Notes under the pieces: generated by a model
Told to the model about the DNA's origin: nothing
What the model saw: only the letters and a program-made list of their open reading frames with translations
The model's database searches: none
Source of the DNA: Blepharisma stoltei
Lineage: Eukaryota > Ciliophora > Heterotrichea > Heterotrichida > Blepharismidae
DNA: 64,000 nucleotides
Reading direction: 5' to 3'
NCBI GenBank assembly: GCA_914767885.1
Contig: CAJZBQ010000054.1
Location: 372,001 to 436,000, forward strand
Shown here: positions 31,801 to 40,653 of the stretch, one piece after another
Layout: each line of letters starts with the position of its first letter
Numbering within the stretch: position 1 is the stretch's first letter
Made by a program: the position numbers and the translations under genes

Positions 31801-33725
31801 GATGAAACTCGTCGCCCAGGACAAAAGACTGGTATAGTGAGTTAGGGTAAACAGAACGGGGCGTTTTTTGCTTGCGGCAAGCCAAAAAAGCCCCATTCTG
31901 TTTACTATATCACGCTAGGAAATTGCTCGATTGGTCACGCAAACTTTGCTGGGCTTTCCCTTTCCAATGCCGAGTTCATCTCCACCAAGAGATAAAATCT
32001 AGACCCGGAAATGAGCTGCGGTTCGCCTAATTCGATATCGCGCTCCACCCAAATCAAGAAAAACCTGGCCGAATGCACATCACCGGACGCCATCCTCTCT
32101 TCCACAAGGTCCCTGGTTATCCCCAGCTACAGTTGTTAAGAGGGTGTGTTGGTTCGCCGCGCAATTTTAAAGTATATTGTTTAGTGAGGAAAATTTATAT
32201 TTTTTGGAAAATTATGCTCTTTATTTGCAATGAAAATATTTTTGAATGATTTTTTTGATACAATTAATGGTTGTAATGATATTTCTAGCTAATTTATCAA
32301 ATTTTAGACAGCAGCCTAAAGCCCAAACTTTTTAAAGCAAATTAGATTTCTTATTTAAAAACATTTTTAAAACAGAGAAAAAATTATTTCATATAAGTTT
32401 TTTTTTTTTTAAATTAATCCCTCCTGCTAGCGAGCAAAGAATCTTTGACCAAGAGGGAGCAAGAACTGTCTCAATTGAAGGTGTGAAGCTCTCTAGCAGC
32501 ATGTCTTTTAATGATATGAAAGGCTTAGTTAGAAGAGGCAAAAACGCAGAGAATAAAAAAGCGCAACAAGACACAAGCCAACACAGAACCCCAGCCCAAT
32601 CTCCAACAGCGGACCCTAAAAGAAAAAGTGACAAAAATAGTAGACTATGACAAAAAGTATTAAAACGAGTCAATGTAGAAGCAAGTCCTGAAGGATCTAT
32701 GCTAAATGGAGAGCAGTCATTAAAGCTGCAGGAAGACCTTTCTGAAATTCTTGGCGCAGACTCCGAAAATCTATCGGACGAAGATTTTGCTCCAACTCCA
32801 GAAAGCGGGCAAAAGAAGACTCCTGATCTTTCTTCTATTATGGAAGGATTTAATAAAGACTTAGGAGCGCTAAAAGAAATGAATATTCTTGGATCTCTTC
32901 CTACATCAAAGGAATCTAGCAAGTTTTGGTTTGATAATGAAGGCTCTAACTCTTCCCATACTTGATCGAGCAGATGGACATCGTTCAATCAAGCATGAGG
33001 TAAAATATTTGTGGAAAGATTTCAAGTTTTATTTTCTGTATGAAATATTTAAAACTAGCTCATGAGAAAAATTAGGTAATATAGCTAAAAATTCATTAGA
33101 ATGGAAGAAGAGTGATTATACTGCATAATCTCTAATATTGATGGCCATAAGATAAATGGTTGGGCTTGAGGTTGAGCGGGAAGCTGGCTTATTGCTTATT
33201 CATATGAGTTTCGTTCAATTAAGAATGGGTTTATTTTCCCCAATTTTTTATAAAATTTCAATGGAACGTTCAGTCAAGGATGGAAGGGATAAGCCTAATT
33301 CTAGAGAGCATAACTTAAGAAATACTCCATCTAGGTTAGCTTTACGCTCTGAAAGTTCTAATAAAGCAGCAAAATCTAATTCAAAATCCTCTTCTGAGTC
33401 AGCGAAAAGATCTGATCTTTCACAAGAGCTGTCAAGAACAAGTAAAAATGCATCTTCGAGACAACAAGCAAGCATATATTCAAAGCAACAGACTATGAGC
33501 TCCCAGATGGAATCAAGCAGAAGCGAACTTGGATTATTATTGCCAAAAGCATCAATGCCTGAGATATCTGAAAGAGACAGCCCTGATCATTCCCCGATAG
33601 AAGCATCAGGAATTCGTACAGCTAATAGTCAAGCTCGCCACACATCTTTATTTGAAGAATATTCCTATAAAGCCAAAGAAGCTTCAAGACCAAATACATT
33701 GGATAAGTTTAAAAATAAACTATAA
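28885..33725 (+). CDS. WW-domain protein, centrosomal/ciliary type, long disordered tail
   Basis: Starts at ATG 28885 (MYRFYVKDQGRKRLVEY). Two WW-like modules are seen: LPLPPLWKQELDSVGNIVYVN and HWEFRFTMEGKRYWYNTKE (UGA as Trp in both). The second half is highly charged and low complexity (repeated KEEEEEISD, EEVTEEIKEKP, SKSSSESAKR), typical of scaffold proteins at basal bodies (CEP164-like arrangement; inference). Removing IES A11 (889 bp) and C2 (343 bp) gives 3,609 nt, or 1,202 residues. The joins read EEEMLRTVSIEG and DNEGSKPNSREH. The stop is TAA ending at 33725. Expect imprecise functional assignment. Confidence 0.72.
31599..32176 (+). mobile_element. SINE-like S element (S7) nested in IES A11
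   Basis: 578 bp between TTGGTTAGTAAGGATTA (31582-31598) and TTGTTTAGTGAGGAAAA (32177-32193), 13 of 17 identical. It ends GTTCGCCGCGCAATTTTAAAG, related to S6. Strongly GC-rich. It contains a 59-bp palindrome (31847-31905) annotated separately. Confidence 0.72.
31847..31905. repeat. 59-bp palindrome nested in S7
   Basis: GTAAACAGAACGGGGCG at 31847 pairs with CCCCATTCTGTTTAC at 31891-31905; the inner arms TTTTTTGCTTGC and GGCAAGCCAAAAAA complete the stem. S6 lacks it, so it is a separate small foldback insertion. Confidence 0.75.
32947..33289 (+). mobile_element. Family C IES (C2) in the WW-domain gene
   Basis: 343 bp, TA at 32947-32948 and 33290-33291. Left: ACTCTTCCCATACTTGATCG and its inverse near 32990. 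Right: GTTCAATTAAGAATGGG and GTTCAGTCAAGGATGGAAGG in direct orientation. The shared interior words TAATCTCTAATATT and GATGGCCAT identify the family. Excision yields DNEGSKPNSREHNL in frame. Confidence 0.85.
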
Positions 33726-33783
33726 TGGATCAAATAAATTCATATAGATTTATAAGCATGGTAAACTTAATAGAAATAGGCTA

Positions 33784-34067
33784 ATGATCATTAAAAAGTT
33801 AAGTGAAGCTTTGCTTGATCCAGCTTATAATTTCTCTAACAAACGAACAAGATTTAGTGAGAGTCCGGTACAACCGAGACAGGTGATTGCCTAATGAAGA
33901 TGAAAGCAATGATGAAAAATGAGGCGAAAGTGATGTTTCTAATAGAGTTGTCACAGCGGCTCCATTCAAAATGATAGAGCACTTTTGATAGTGAAGCATT
34001 TGACTGATAAAATCGATGAATTTTGACCAAATGCTAATATTTAAAATTTTCGATCAAATTTTCTTTG
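33784..34067 (+). other. Coding-like stretch, gene structure unresolved
   Basis: Between two WW-domain genes one frame reads SLTNEQDLVRVRYNRDRWLP and on to VVTAAPFKMIEHFW before a TAG. Another frame starts MIIKKLSEALLDPAYNF. No join I tried connects either to the downstream gene. It may be the 5' exon of the 34068-35213 gene with a missed insert, or a small separate gene. Confidence 0.3.
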
Positions 34068-35213
34068 ATGAAATGCACATTAGCAAAAATTGCCTGCGCC
34101 GTCACAGCGCATGGCGAGATTCATTTTATGCCACCAGGCGAAGAAGATGAAATGGAGAACTCCAGAAACAAATCTAATTTAAGGAGAATGAGTATTGAAA
34201 GAGAGCCGCAGGCAGAAAGCAAAAAAGTAATGAAGGTTGAAAATGATGTGAGGACTCAGAAATTATATTTCATGTACTATCTAGATTTAATTGGCCATCC
34301 TTGCTCATCAAAACACTCCCTTGCTAAATACGAATGCTCAAAGTACATCCAGCCACTCAATATCTTATTTTTAGCTAAACGATTAGGGATAAAAGTGACT
34401 CAATCTCCATTTTCATCTCCTGAAAGTGACTTAGTATGGATCGCATATTTGCAAGCAGCTGCTCCTATGCCAGATGGCTTCGAAAAAAACGTGCCAATTA
34501 CCAAGATTTGCAGTTGGCCATATGGAGCCCATCCAGGTGATAAATATTTTTCACTTATCTTGCAATACCAAAGAAAAATCAGAGCTGTAGAATTAATAAA
34601 ATTAACCCCAAAAGAACGGGCTCACGATCTAATCTCCAACTCTTGGATTGAGTTTAAAAATCTCAAAGACGCTAAATACTACTACAATTACCTCAGCTGC
34701 GAAACATCCCACATGATTCCTTCTTCTGTGAAATTCCACTTTGCTGAAAAATCAGAAGCGGAAGACAGAAAAGCGAAGCTGAAAGAACTCTTGATATCAC
34801 AAGATAATTTGCTATTTAAAACAGTCACTAAACTTATAGGAAATACCAAAAACAACACATCGCATTCTCAGAATATTGTAAATATTGCAAACTTAATTAT
34901 GCAGTCTATTGCTAGAAAAGAGCCGCTTATTAAAGACACTCTTACTGAGCTACCACCAATTGAAGAAAGAAATAGACAAGGGGCAGGGCCTATACCTTTT
35001 AAGCTTGTAACTCTTCCTGAAATCAAAACTAGCAAACTTCCAAAATTTTCAAAATTATCTGGGAAGTATACACCGACCAAATTTAGTGTTACCAATAAAG
35101 CAGTGACCACTCGGTCACATTCAGAAAAAGCGTTTAATTTTGACTTTGGGAAGTTTCATATTCAGCATTTCTCGCCCAGAATACCACTAGCACAAACATT
35201 AAGAAGCCAATAA
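34068..35213 (+). CDS. WW-domain protein, second in tandem (5' end uncertain)
   Basis: Open from ATG 34068 (MKCTLAKIACAVTAHGEIHF) to TAA 35211-35213, 381 residues. A WW-type module is visible: NSWIEFKNLKDAKYYYNYLS. Upstream of it is a conserved-looking region (YYLDLIGHPCSSKHSLAKYE, LLFLAKRLGIKVTQSP, ICSWPYGAHPGDKYFSL). The C-terminus is basic and probably unstructured. It follows the other WW-domain gene in the same orientation, which suggests related cytoskeletal or ciliary roles (inference). The true start may lie upstream (see 33784-34067). Confidence 0.65.
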   Translation: MKCTLAKIACAVTAHGEIHFMPPGEEDEMENSRNKSNLRRMSIEREPQAESKKVMKVENDVRTQKLYFMYYLDLIGHPCSSKHSLAKYECSKYIQPLNILFLAKRLGIKVTQSPFSSPESDLVWIAYLQAAAPMPDGFEKNVPITKICSWPYGAHPGDKYFSLILQYQRKIRAVELIKLTPKERAHDLISNSWIEFKNLKDAKYYYNYLSCETSHMIPSSVKFHFAEKSEAEDRKAKLKELLISQDNLLFKTVTKLIGNTKNNTSHSQNIVNIANLIMQSIARKEPLIKDTLTELPPIEERNRQGAGPIPFKLVTLPEIKTSKLPKFSKLSGKYTPTKFSVTNKAVTTRSHSEKAFNFDFGKFHIQHFSPRIPLAQTLRSQ

Positions 35214-35249
35214 AATACTTATAAATAGAATTAAATTACTAATAAATAC

Positions 35250-36398
35250 TTAAATCCTTATCTTTTTAAATAATAACGTTATCGGCCAGAATAATCTTAA
35301 CAGAAAACTGCCTAGTTTTAAGATTAAAGCCATCATATTTGGTATCCTGATTTTCCATGCTATACCTAGGTATATCAAAATTCCTACCGCAATCAATGCC
35401 TTACAAAGTTTTCCCATTTTTTGATATCCAGCTGAAGCAATCTTTATCTGTGCCACATATCCATAAGCTTTGCCTTCCTTCAGCCTTTGATCTGCCCAGT
35501 CACTAATTTTTTTCAAAAACTCGTCTCTTTCTAAGTCATGATGTGGCTCATGATAGCCTCCTTCAAGGACTACCATTGTCTTATCTTTGCTTCCACAGTT
35601 TCTATACACTTGTTGAGTCATTTCGCAGAAAGTTAATGAATCTTTGTTTCCATGCAAAAATATTACTGGATGTCTCATCTTTGTTGCTTGAGAAACAATA
35701 GGTCTTAAGTGCTCAATCATGGTAAGAGCCATTGAAGAGCCTAACAAAGGAAGCATTTTTTTATCTTCAAACATCGCACGGATGTAGAGATCATCTCTGC
35801 TTACACTTGTAGGACAAATAAAAGCGTTGAAAACACCTTGGTTTATCAGAGGTGATGCAAGTTTCATAGCGATTTCCTTGCCTTTGCTAATATCAGCATT
35901 AGAAGACCCATAAAATGGTGCAGAAATGATGACTCCAGTAATTGGAAGCGTTGGGTTATTTATCAAAACAGTTGTAACTAGCAACCCACCCATGCTATGT
36001 CCCCACAAAAAGCAAGGGACAGTTGGGTCAGGCTGCTGAAGAAGTAGATTTATATCACTTTGCAGTTCATAAAGATTATGCCCAGCCCTTGCTCCTCCAG
36101 ATAATCCTGCATGGCGGAAATCAATCATGTGCACTCCATATCCTAGCAGTGCAAAATGAATAGCAGCATTAATATATCTTCCACTATGTTCTCCAAAGCC
36201 ATGGACTATACAAAGGGATGCTTTTGGTTTCTCGATGTCTTTTTTCTTTAAAAATCTGTAGAGCAGTCTGATGTTTCGTAGATTAGGTGGTAAAGCAGAA
36301 ATGTATTTCCAAGTCATAATCAAAGAGTCGATGTCTGGAAACTTTTTGGATTCACCAGGGTGGACACTTTCTAATAATGAGATGATGTCTTCTTCCAT
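35250..36398 (-). CDS. Monoglyceride lipase-like alpha/beta hydrolase
   Basis: A complete 382-residue ORF starting MEEDIISLLESVHPGESKKF. Oxyanion and nucleophile elbow motifs are clear: VHGFGEHSGRY and the Ser elbow LWGHSMGGLLV. The acid (GNKDSLTF region) and catalytic His (GGYHEPHHD) follow in order. This is the serine hydrolase/lysophospholipase subgroup that includes monoacylglycerol lipase. Near the C-terminus are hydrophobic stretches (LIAVGILIYLGIAW and ALILKLGSFLLRLFW), so it is likely membrane-associated. The flank 35214-35249 is a short intergenic gap. Confidence 0.86.
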   Translation of the reverse strand: MEEDIISLLESVHPGESKKFPDIDSLIMTWKYISALPPNLRNIRLLYRFLKKKDIEKPKASLCIVHGFGEHSGRYINAAIHFALLGYGVHMIDFRHAGLSGGARAGHNLYELQSDINLLLQQPDPTVPCFLWGHSMGGLLVTTVLINNPTLPITGVIISAPFYGSSNADISKGKEIAMKLASPLINQGVFNAFICPTSVSRDDLYIRAMFEDKKMLPLLGSSMALTMIEHLRPIVSQATKMRHPVIFLHGNKDSLTFCEMTQQVYRNCGSKDKTMVVLEGGYHEPHHDLERDEFLKKISDWADQRLKEGKAYGYVAQIKIASAGYQKMGKLCKALIAVGILIYLGIAWKIRIPNMMALILKLGSFLLRLFWPITLLFKKIRI

Positions 36399-36596
36399 AT
36401 TTTATAAATGCAACTAATGATAGTTGAGAAATTTAACAAGTAAGGAAATTAATAAAGTTCTGACACATTTAGAGAGCTTTTTAGCCTATGCAGGGTTTAA
36501 TTGTGAATATGTTTTCTATGCGATCTTAAAATGGAAATAGATATATTTTGCTTATTTTTATCAATCAAACAGAAATTTAATTTTGTTTGTTGTTAA

Positions 36597-36953
36597 CTAT
36601 TTAAACTTTGGGGAAAAAGAGCTTCCACACCCACAGGTCATATCAGCTTGAGGATTTTCTTTGACGGTAAATACTTTTTTGATCATCTCATCTGTGAAAT
36701 CAACAGTAGATCCTTTAATCAGAGCGATAGAATCCTGATCAACAACTATTTTAGCTCCTTCACTCTCTATCACATAATCATTATCCTTCATTTCTGACTC
36801 AATATTGAACTTATACACAAATCCTCCGCATCCTTCTCCACCATCAACTAAAATCCTCATGAACTCATTAGCCTTACAAATCTTCTTTATTCTTGCTGCG
36901 CATTGGCTAGTTACATTGAGATATGAGAAACTTCTCGAAAATAATCGAATCAT
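36597..36953 (-). CDS. Mitochondrial Fe-S assembly protein, ISCA2-type (HesB/IscA)
   Basis: 118 residues with a mitochondrial-like N-terminus (MIRLFSRSFSYLNVTSQC). The A-type Fe-S carrier cysteines are present: VDGGEGCGGFVYKF, and the C-terminal TCGCGSSFSPKFK (CxC). The size and motif spacing are those of ISCA2, which matures mitochondrial [4Fe-4S] proteins. The stop is TAG at 36597-36599. The start codon is the only in-frame Met before the presequence. The flanks 36399-36596 and 36954-37080 show no gene. Confidence 0.88.
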   Translation of the reverse strand: MIRLFSRSFSYLNVTSQCAARIKKICKANEFMRILVDGGEGCGGFVYKFNIESEMKDNDYVIESEGAKIVVDQDSIALIKGSTVDFTDEMIKKVFTVKENPQADMTCGCGSSFSPKFK

Positions 36954-37080
36954 TCTGTGTATTTAATTTATAAAAAATGTAATTATTTAAGCTGCCTTAC
37001 TTCGATTAATATTAAATATACATATTTTGACAGTCGGTAAATACCTCTTTTTGTAACAACCTACCTATTCACCAATATTT

Positions 37081-38508
37081 TTATGCTAAAATTAATATCA
37101 CCAATAAATTCGATGAGTTAGCAAAACCTACTCTGGAATTAGCAAAGTCAAAGAGAGTATAATAAGCCCTGATAAACATATCACCCAAAATGATAGTGTT
37201 TTTCAAGTACGGTGGGAAATCCATTGCATCGAACCCTGATATGCATTCTGTTTGGTTTTGGGAAGTCACTTGCAATACATATTGCTGAGGAGTCAAAGGA
37301 TAGCTATTTCCAGCAATATTAAAAGTGACTGGTGGCAAGGTGTTTAAATCTTTACAATCAGTCTTCACTACTCCGACCTTTTCGCTAATTAAGTCAATAA
37401 GTACTCTGTCTCCAATCAGAATTGATGTTCCGGTGTCTACAACTCCATGGATTCCTGTAAGATCAATAGTGTTGCTTCCAACTGTAATAGAAGAGATGGC
37501 TACTTCCCAGTATGTCTTATTAGATAATGGAGCATATTGGAAAGGAGTTTTAGCAAGGGCAGGGTTATACCCTCCAAGAGTAAGTCTACTTCCATAAGCT
37601 CCTGCTGCCACGCTGAGGTAAAATGCAAACTGATAGTTAGTCAAGTTTTGCTGCTGGTTTAGCATGTTAAAAACTGGTGGGATGTTGTTTACTGCAATAG
37701 CAGGCCAAGCCATACCCAAAATTCCATCAAACCTGGCTGCAATAAATGAGACTCCATCAAGCTTGGTAATTTCTCCGAAAAGCACATTTGTAATAGTGAA
37801 ATCTCCCCAGCTTACTGTATCTTGACTTATAAAGCCTTCTACTGCGCCTTTGGCATAAGTCAAATTAAGGGCTGTTCCATTTTTAACATAAGTGCTAGAG
37901 GCTGAAGATTTATAAGTCTTGTGAACAAAGCAAGCAGTCGTACGGCAATCATATGAAGGAACCCAAAGATTAGAAGATCCTGTATCAAAAACAACTTTAA
38001 AAGGCTGTGCAGGAGTGCCAATTCCTATTTGGCCATAATATTGGGCATCTAAATAATTACTAATCCCTCCTGCAAGACAGTAAAATTTCTTGTAATTCGC
38101 AGGGTTAATTTTTATGTATAAAATTTTTAATATGAAAAATTTAATATATAAAATTTATTCCTTAGAATGCAAGCTATCAAAATGTATTAAAATTAGCGAG
38201 ATATATTAACTATAGTAATTACTGCCTATATATCGATCTATTTTATAGAAAAACTCTATATTACAATTTTATTATTTTTTTACGGATTAGATTAATTTCC
38301 CGAAATTAGATTTTGCAATGGTTTTGCTCACTAAGGAAGAGATAGTAAGGAAAATTTCACTCGTAGCTTGAAAAGTCCTTTTTTGTTCTCTTCTGGCTTT
38401 TATGCTTTTGAAGTATGCAACTTTTTCTTCTGGAGTTTCAATAATTGGAAGTAGAGGAATTTCATAAATTGCAAAGGCAAGTCCCAGTAACAGAAGAAAC
38501 CTCGCCAT
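37081..38508 (-). CDS. Pepsin-family aspartyl protease (A1), secreted or lysosomal
   Basis: Starts at 38508 with a signal peptide (MARFLLLLGLAFAIYEIPLL) and a short propeptide (ARREQKRTFQA). After removing IES A10 the mature start reads LSNYLDAQYYGQIGIGTP. Both catalytic motifs are intact: VFDTGSSNLWVPS and VVDTGTSIL. The flap region and late CxxxC (DCKDL, ECISGF) are normal. The CDS is 1,143 nt, or 380 residues. The C-terminus ends in an unusual hydrophobic tail (SNLLVILILA) that could act as a membrane or GPI-type signal (inference). Confidence 0.9.
38061..38345 (+). mobile_element. Family A IES (A10), eroded, in the protease gene
   Basis: 285 bp, TA at 38061-38062 and 38346-38347. The left end ATCCCTCCTGCAAGAC with GTAATTCGCAGGG is a worn family A hairpin; the right end keeps GCAATGGTTTTGCTCAC and AAGGAAGAGATAG. 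The G/C tips are short. Excision joins SEIFL to SNYLDAQYYGQIG. Confidence 0.85.
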
Positions 38509-38858
38509 TTAATTGTTGATTATTTTTTAGTCATATCATTTATTGTATCTATTAGATTTGAGTTTAGTATACTCTAATTTGTGGTTTATTCTTCTTTAGG
38601 TTTTCAATAATAATCTGATATAAATTAGATCTTTAATAAATATTTTTAAATTCATATCTATCCAATTAAGACCGTATTTAAGCATTCAATCTATTAGTTA
38701 TAATAATAATAATCATTTAACACAGACTCATTAATAAGATATCAAGTAGTATAATCCATTGCAAAAGTTATTTTATCCTAACTATGAAATATTAAAATAG
38801 CCACTTTCAGAAAAAAGATAAAAAACAATTTTTAAAATAACTATAGCCCAAAACCGCT

Positions 38859-39045
38859 TTGAATTGGGCTTGTCTGATGCCTCCCGAGATGGGGATTTGA
38901 CAAATCAGCATTTGTTGGCAAAATCAACTATACAGATAACAAATCCTCTTGTTGTTGGAGATTTGCCATCTGGGAGTTGACTTTGTCAACAAACGTTGGC
39001 TTTTCAACTCCCCATCTAGGAAGACATCAGACAAGCCCGATTCAA
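38859..39045. mobile_element. Foldback element, 187 bp, intergenic
   Basis: The 21-base ends TTGAATTGGGCTTGTCTGAT(G) and (C)ATCAGACAAGCCCGATTCAA are inverted with one mismatch. Pairing continues inward with gaps (GAGATGGGG with CCCCATCT, CAGCATTTGTTGGC with CAACAAACGTTGGC). There is no coding. The remaining part of 38509-39274 is AT-rich, with nothing recognised. Confidence 0.72.
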
Positions 39046-39342
39046 TGCAGGGATCAGGCTGTATATATTTTAAATTAAAAAGTCTTAATATAAATTAATA
39101 AAATTAATGATTATTAAAAATTCTATTTGCAAACTTCTTTTACTATTAAAATTGATAAGTTATGAAATCAATCTATTTATAATTTGATCTATTTCAATTT
39201 GCGATATATATAAAACATTCTAAACCATAGTTTCATCTAAAATGAAATCCAACCAATAATAGCTTATTTAATCTTACTCTCATTATCCTTGATTAGACTT
39301 TTGCTTGATCAAGGATGGGGGGTTAAAAATTCAGAAAAAGTT

Positions 39343-39919
39343 TACTCCCCCCCAATCCTTGATCGAACGACTCGCCATCGTTCGATCAAGGATGGGGGTT
39401 AAAAAAAAATGTTTTTGGGAAAAAAAAATTTATATATATAAAATAAAATATATATATAAATTTTTTTTTATTTACTTTTAAATAAGAGGGTTAAGAGTAT
39501 TTAATAATTATTTTTGCAGCAAAAAATTGAATTAATTTCATAAAAATACCAATTTTTTATATTTTAATTTATTAGTTACCCCTTTAAACTGTATAAATTT
39601 TAATTTGTTACTTATTAAATTAAAATTTGTTTTTTAAAAATTTTAAAAAATCTCTATTTTATTAGATTATTGAGTTTTTAAGCCCATGTTGATGACTAAA
39701 ATTACTTTGAATAGTTGATTCCGAAGCTTTCTATCGTCTCAAAGTCTCTGAAAACAACTTCATTAGGTGCATCTTCCCAAGCTTTTGATAACTATTATAT
39801 TTTTATATATATAAAAATTTTCATGATATGAAAATCGTTCGATCAAGGATGGGGGTTAATTTCCCCAATTTTTAGGAATTTTTACAGTCAATCGTTCGAT
39901 CAAGGATGGGGGGGGGAGT
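39343..39919 (+). mobile_element. Family C IES (C1), reference copy, nested in C5
   Basis: 577 bp, TA at 39343-39344 and 39920-39921. It has a near-perfect left hairpin: ATCCTTGATCGAACGA and TCGTTCGATCAAGGAT. Two direct copies of TCGTTCGATCAAGGATGGGG lie at the right end. Clean C and G tips suggest a recent insertion. Confidence 0.85.
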
Positions 39920-39994
39920 TAGCATTTTTTTCCCAAGCAAAATATTTTATGCTCTAGCAATAAGAGATAGAGTACATTATATTAACAAATATTT

Positions 39995-40352
39995 TACTCC
40001 CCCCTCCGTAAGTGAACAAAAAAATTTTGTTCACTCACGGAGGGGGGTTATTTTTTTTTTTAAAAAACATTTATATATATAAATTGTATATAAAATTTGT
40101 TTTTTCGAAATTTTAAAAAAATCCTAATTTGCAAAAATTGAAAAGCGAATATTAATTTAATTTATAAAATTTATGTTTTTAAAACGCAATTTGTTTAAAA
40201 TTAAACAGAATTAGCTCTAGATTTCATTATACTAATTATCACTTTTATATCAAATTGTTTTTCATAAAAAATTTTTGTTCACTCACGGAGGTTTTTGGGC
40301 AAAAAATAGGGATTTTTCCAATGGTTTTGTTCACTCACGGAAGGGGGGGAGC
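39995..40352 (+). mobile_element. Family A IES (A6), nested in C5
   Basis: 358 bp, TA at 39995-39996 and 40353-40354. Left hairpin CTCCGTAAGTGAAC with GTTCACTCACGGAGG; right words GTTCACTCACGGAGG and GTTCACTCACGGAAGG. The interior is nearly the same as A2. Confidence 0.85.
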
Positions 40353-40653
40353 TAGGAATTTTTTGTAGTTATTTAAAAACGATTATACTGTAATATCTCT
40401 AAGATTCATTATTTTAAATATAATAGCTATATTTGATGTGAGCTAAGTTTTTTTTTTTCATTTTGGCCATATGAAAATCGTTCAATTAAGGCTGGGAATG
40501 AATTTTTCTGAATTTTTTCATTTTCAATTGCATCTTATGACAAGGATGAGCAACGAGTAAGATAAAATCAGAAATTTTTATTTGTCTTTCGAATTCTTAT
40601 TAATAAGCTGAATTGCTAGCCAAATTAATGATCAGAAATGAATACAAATAAAA

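Larger units (their letters stand above)
31571..32460 (-). mobile_element. Family A IES (A11), reversed, with nested S element
   Basis: The left junction is GCTA-ACTCCCTCC; the right end carries a worn hairpin (CTCCTGCTAGCGAGC with its inverse CTTTGACCAAGAGGG) and GGGAGCAAGAAC. The right TA is mutated, as at A4. In-frame excision gives EEEMLRTVSIEG. Most of the length is S7. Confidence 0.72.
39275..40557 (+). mobile_element. Family C element (C5) hosting two other IESs
   Basis: Outer ends: left TTACTCTCATTATCCTTGAT with hairpin TTGATCAAGGATGGGG near 39304; right GTTCAATTAAGGCTGGG and GACAAGGATGAGCAACGAG before TA at 40558-40559. Removing C1 (39343-39919) and A6 (39995-40352) leaves a normal family C interior (AGAGATAGAGTACATTATATT, GATTATACTGTAATATCTC, TTTGGCCATATG). 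It lies upstream of the histidine kinase-like gene. Confidence 0.72.
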
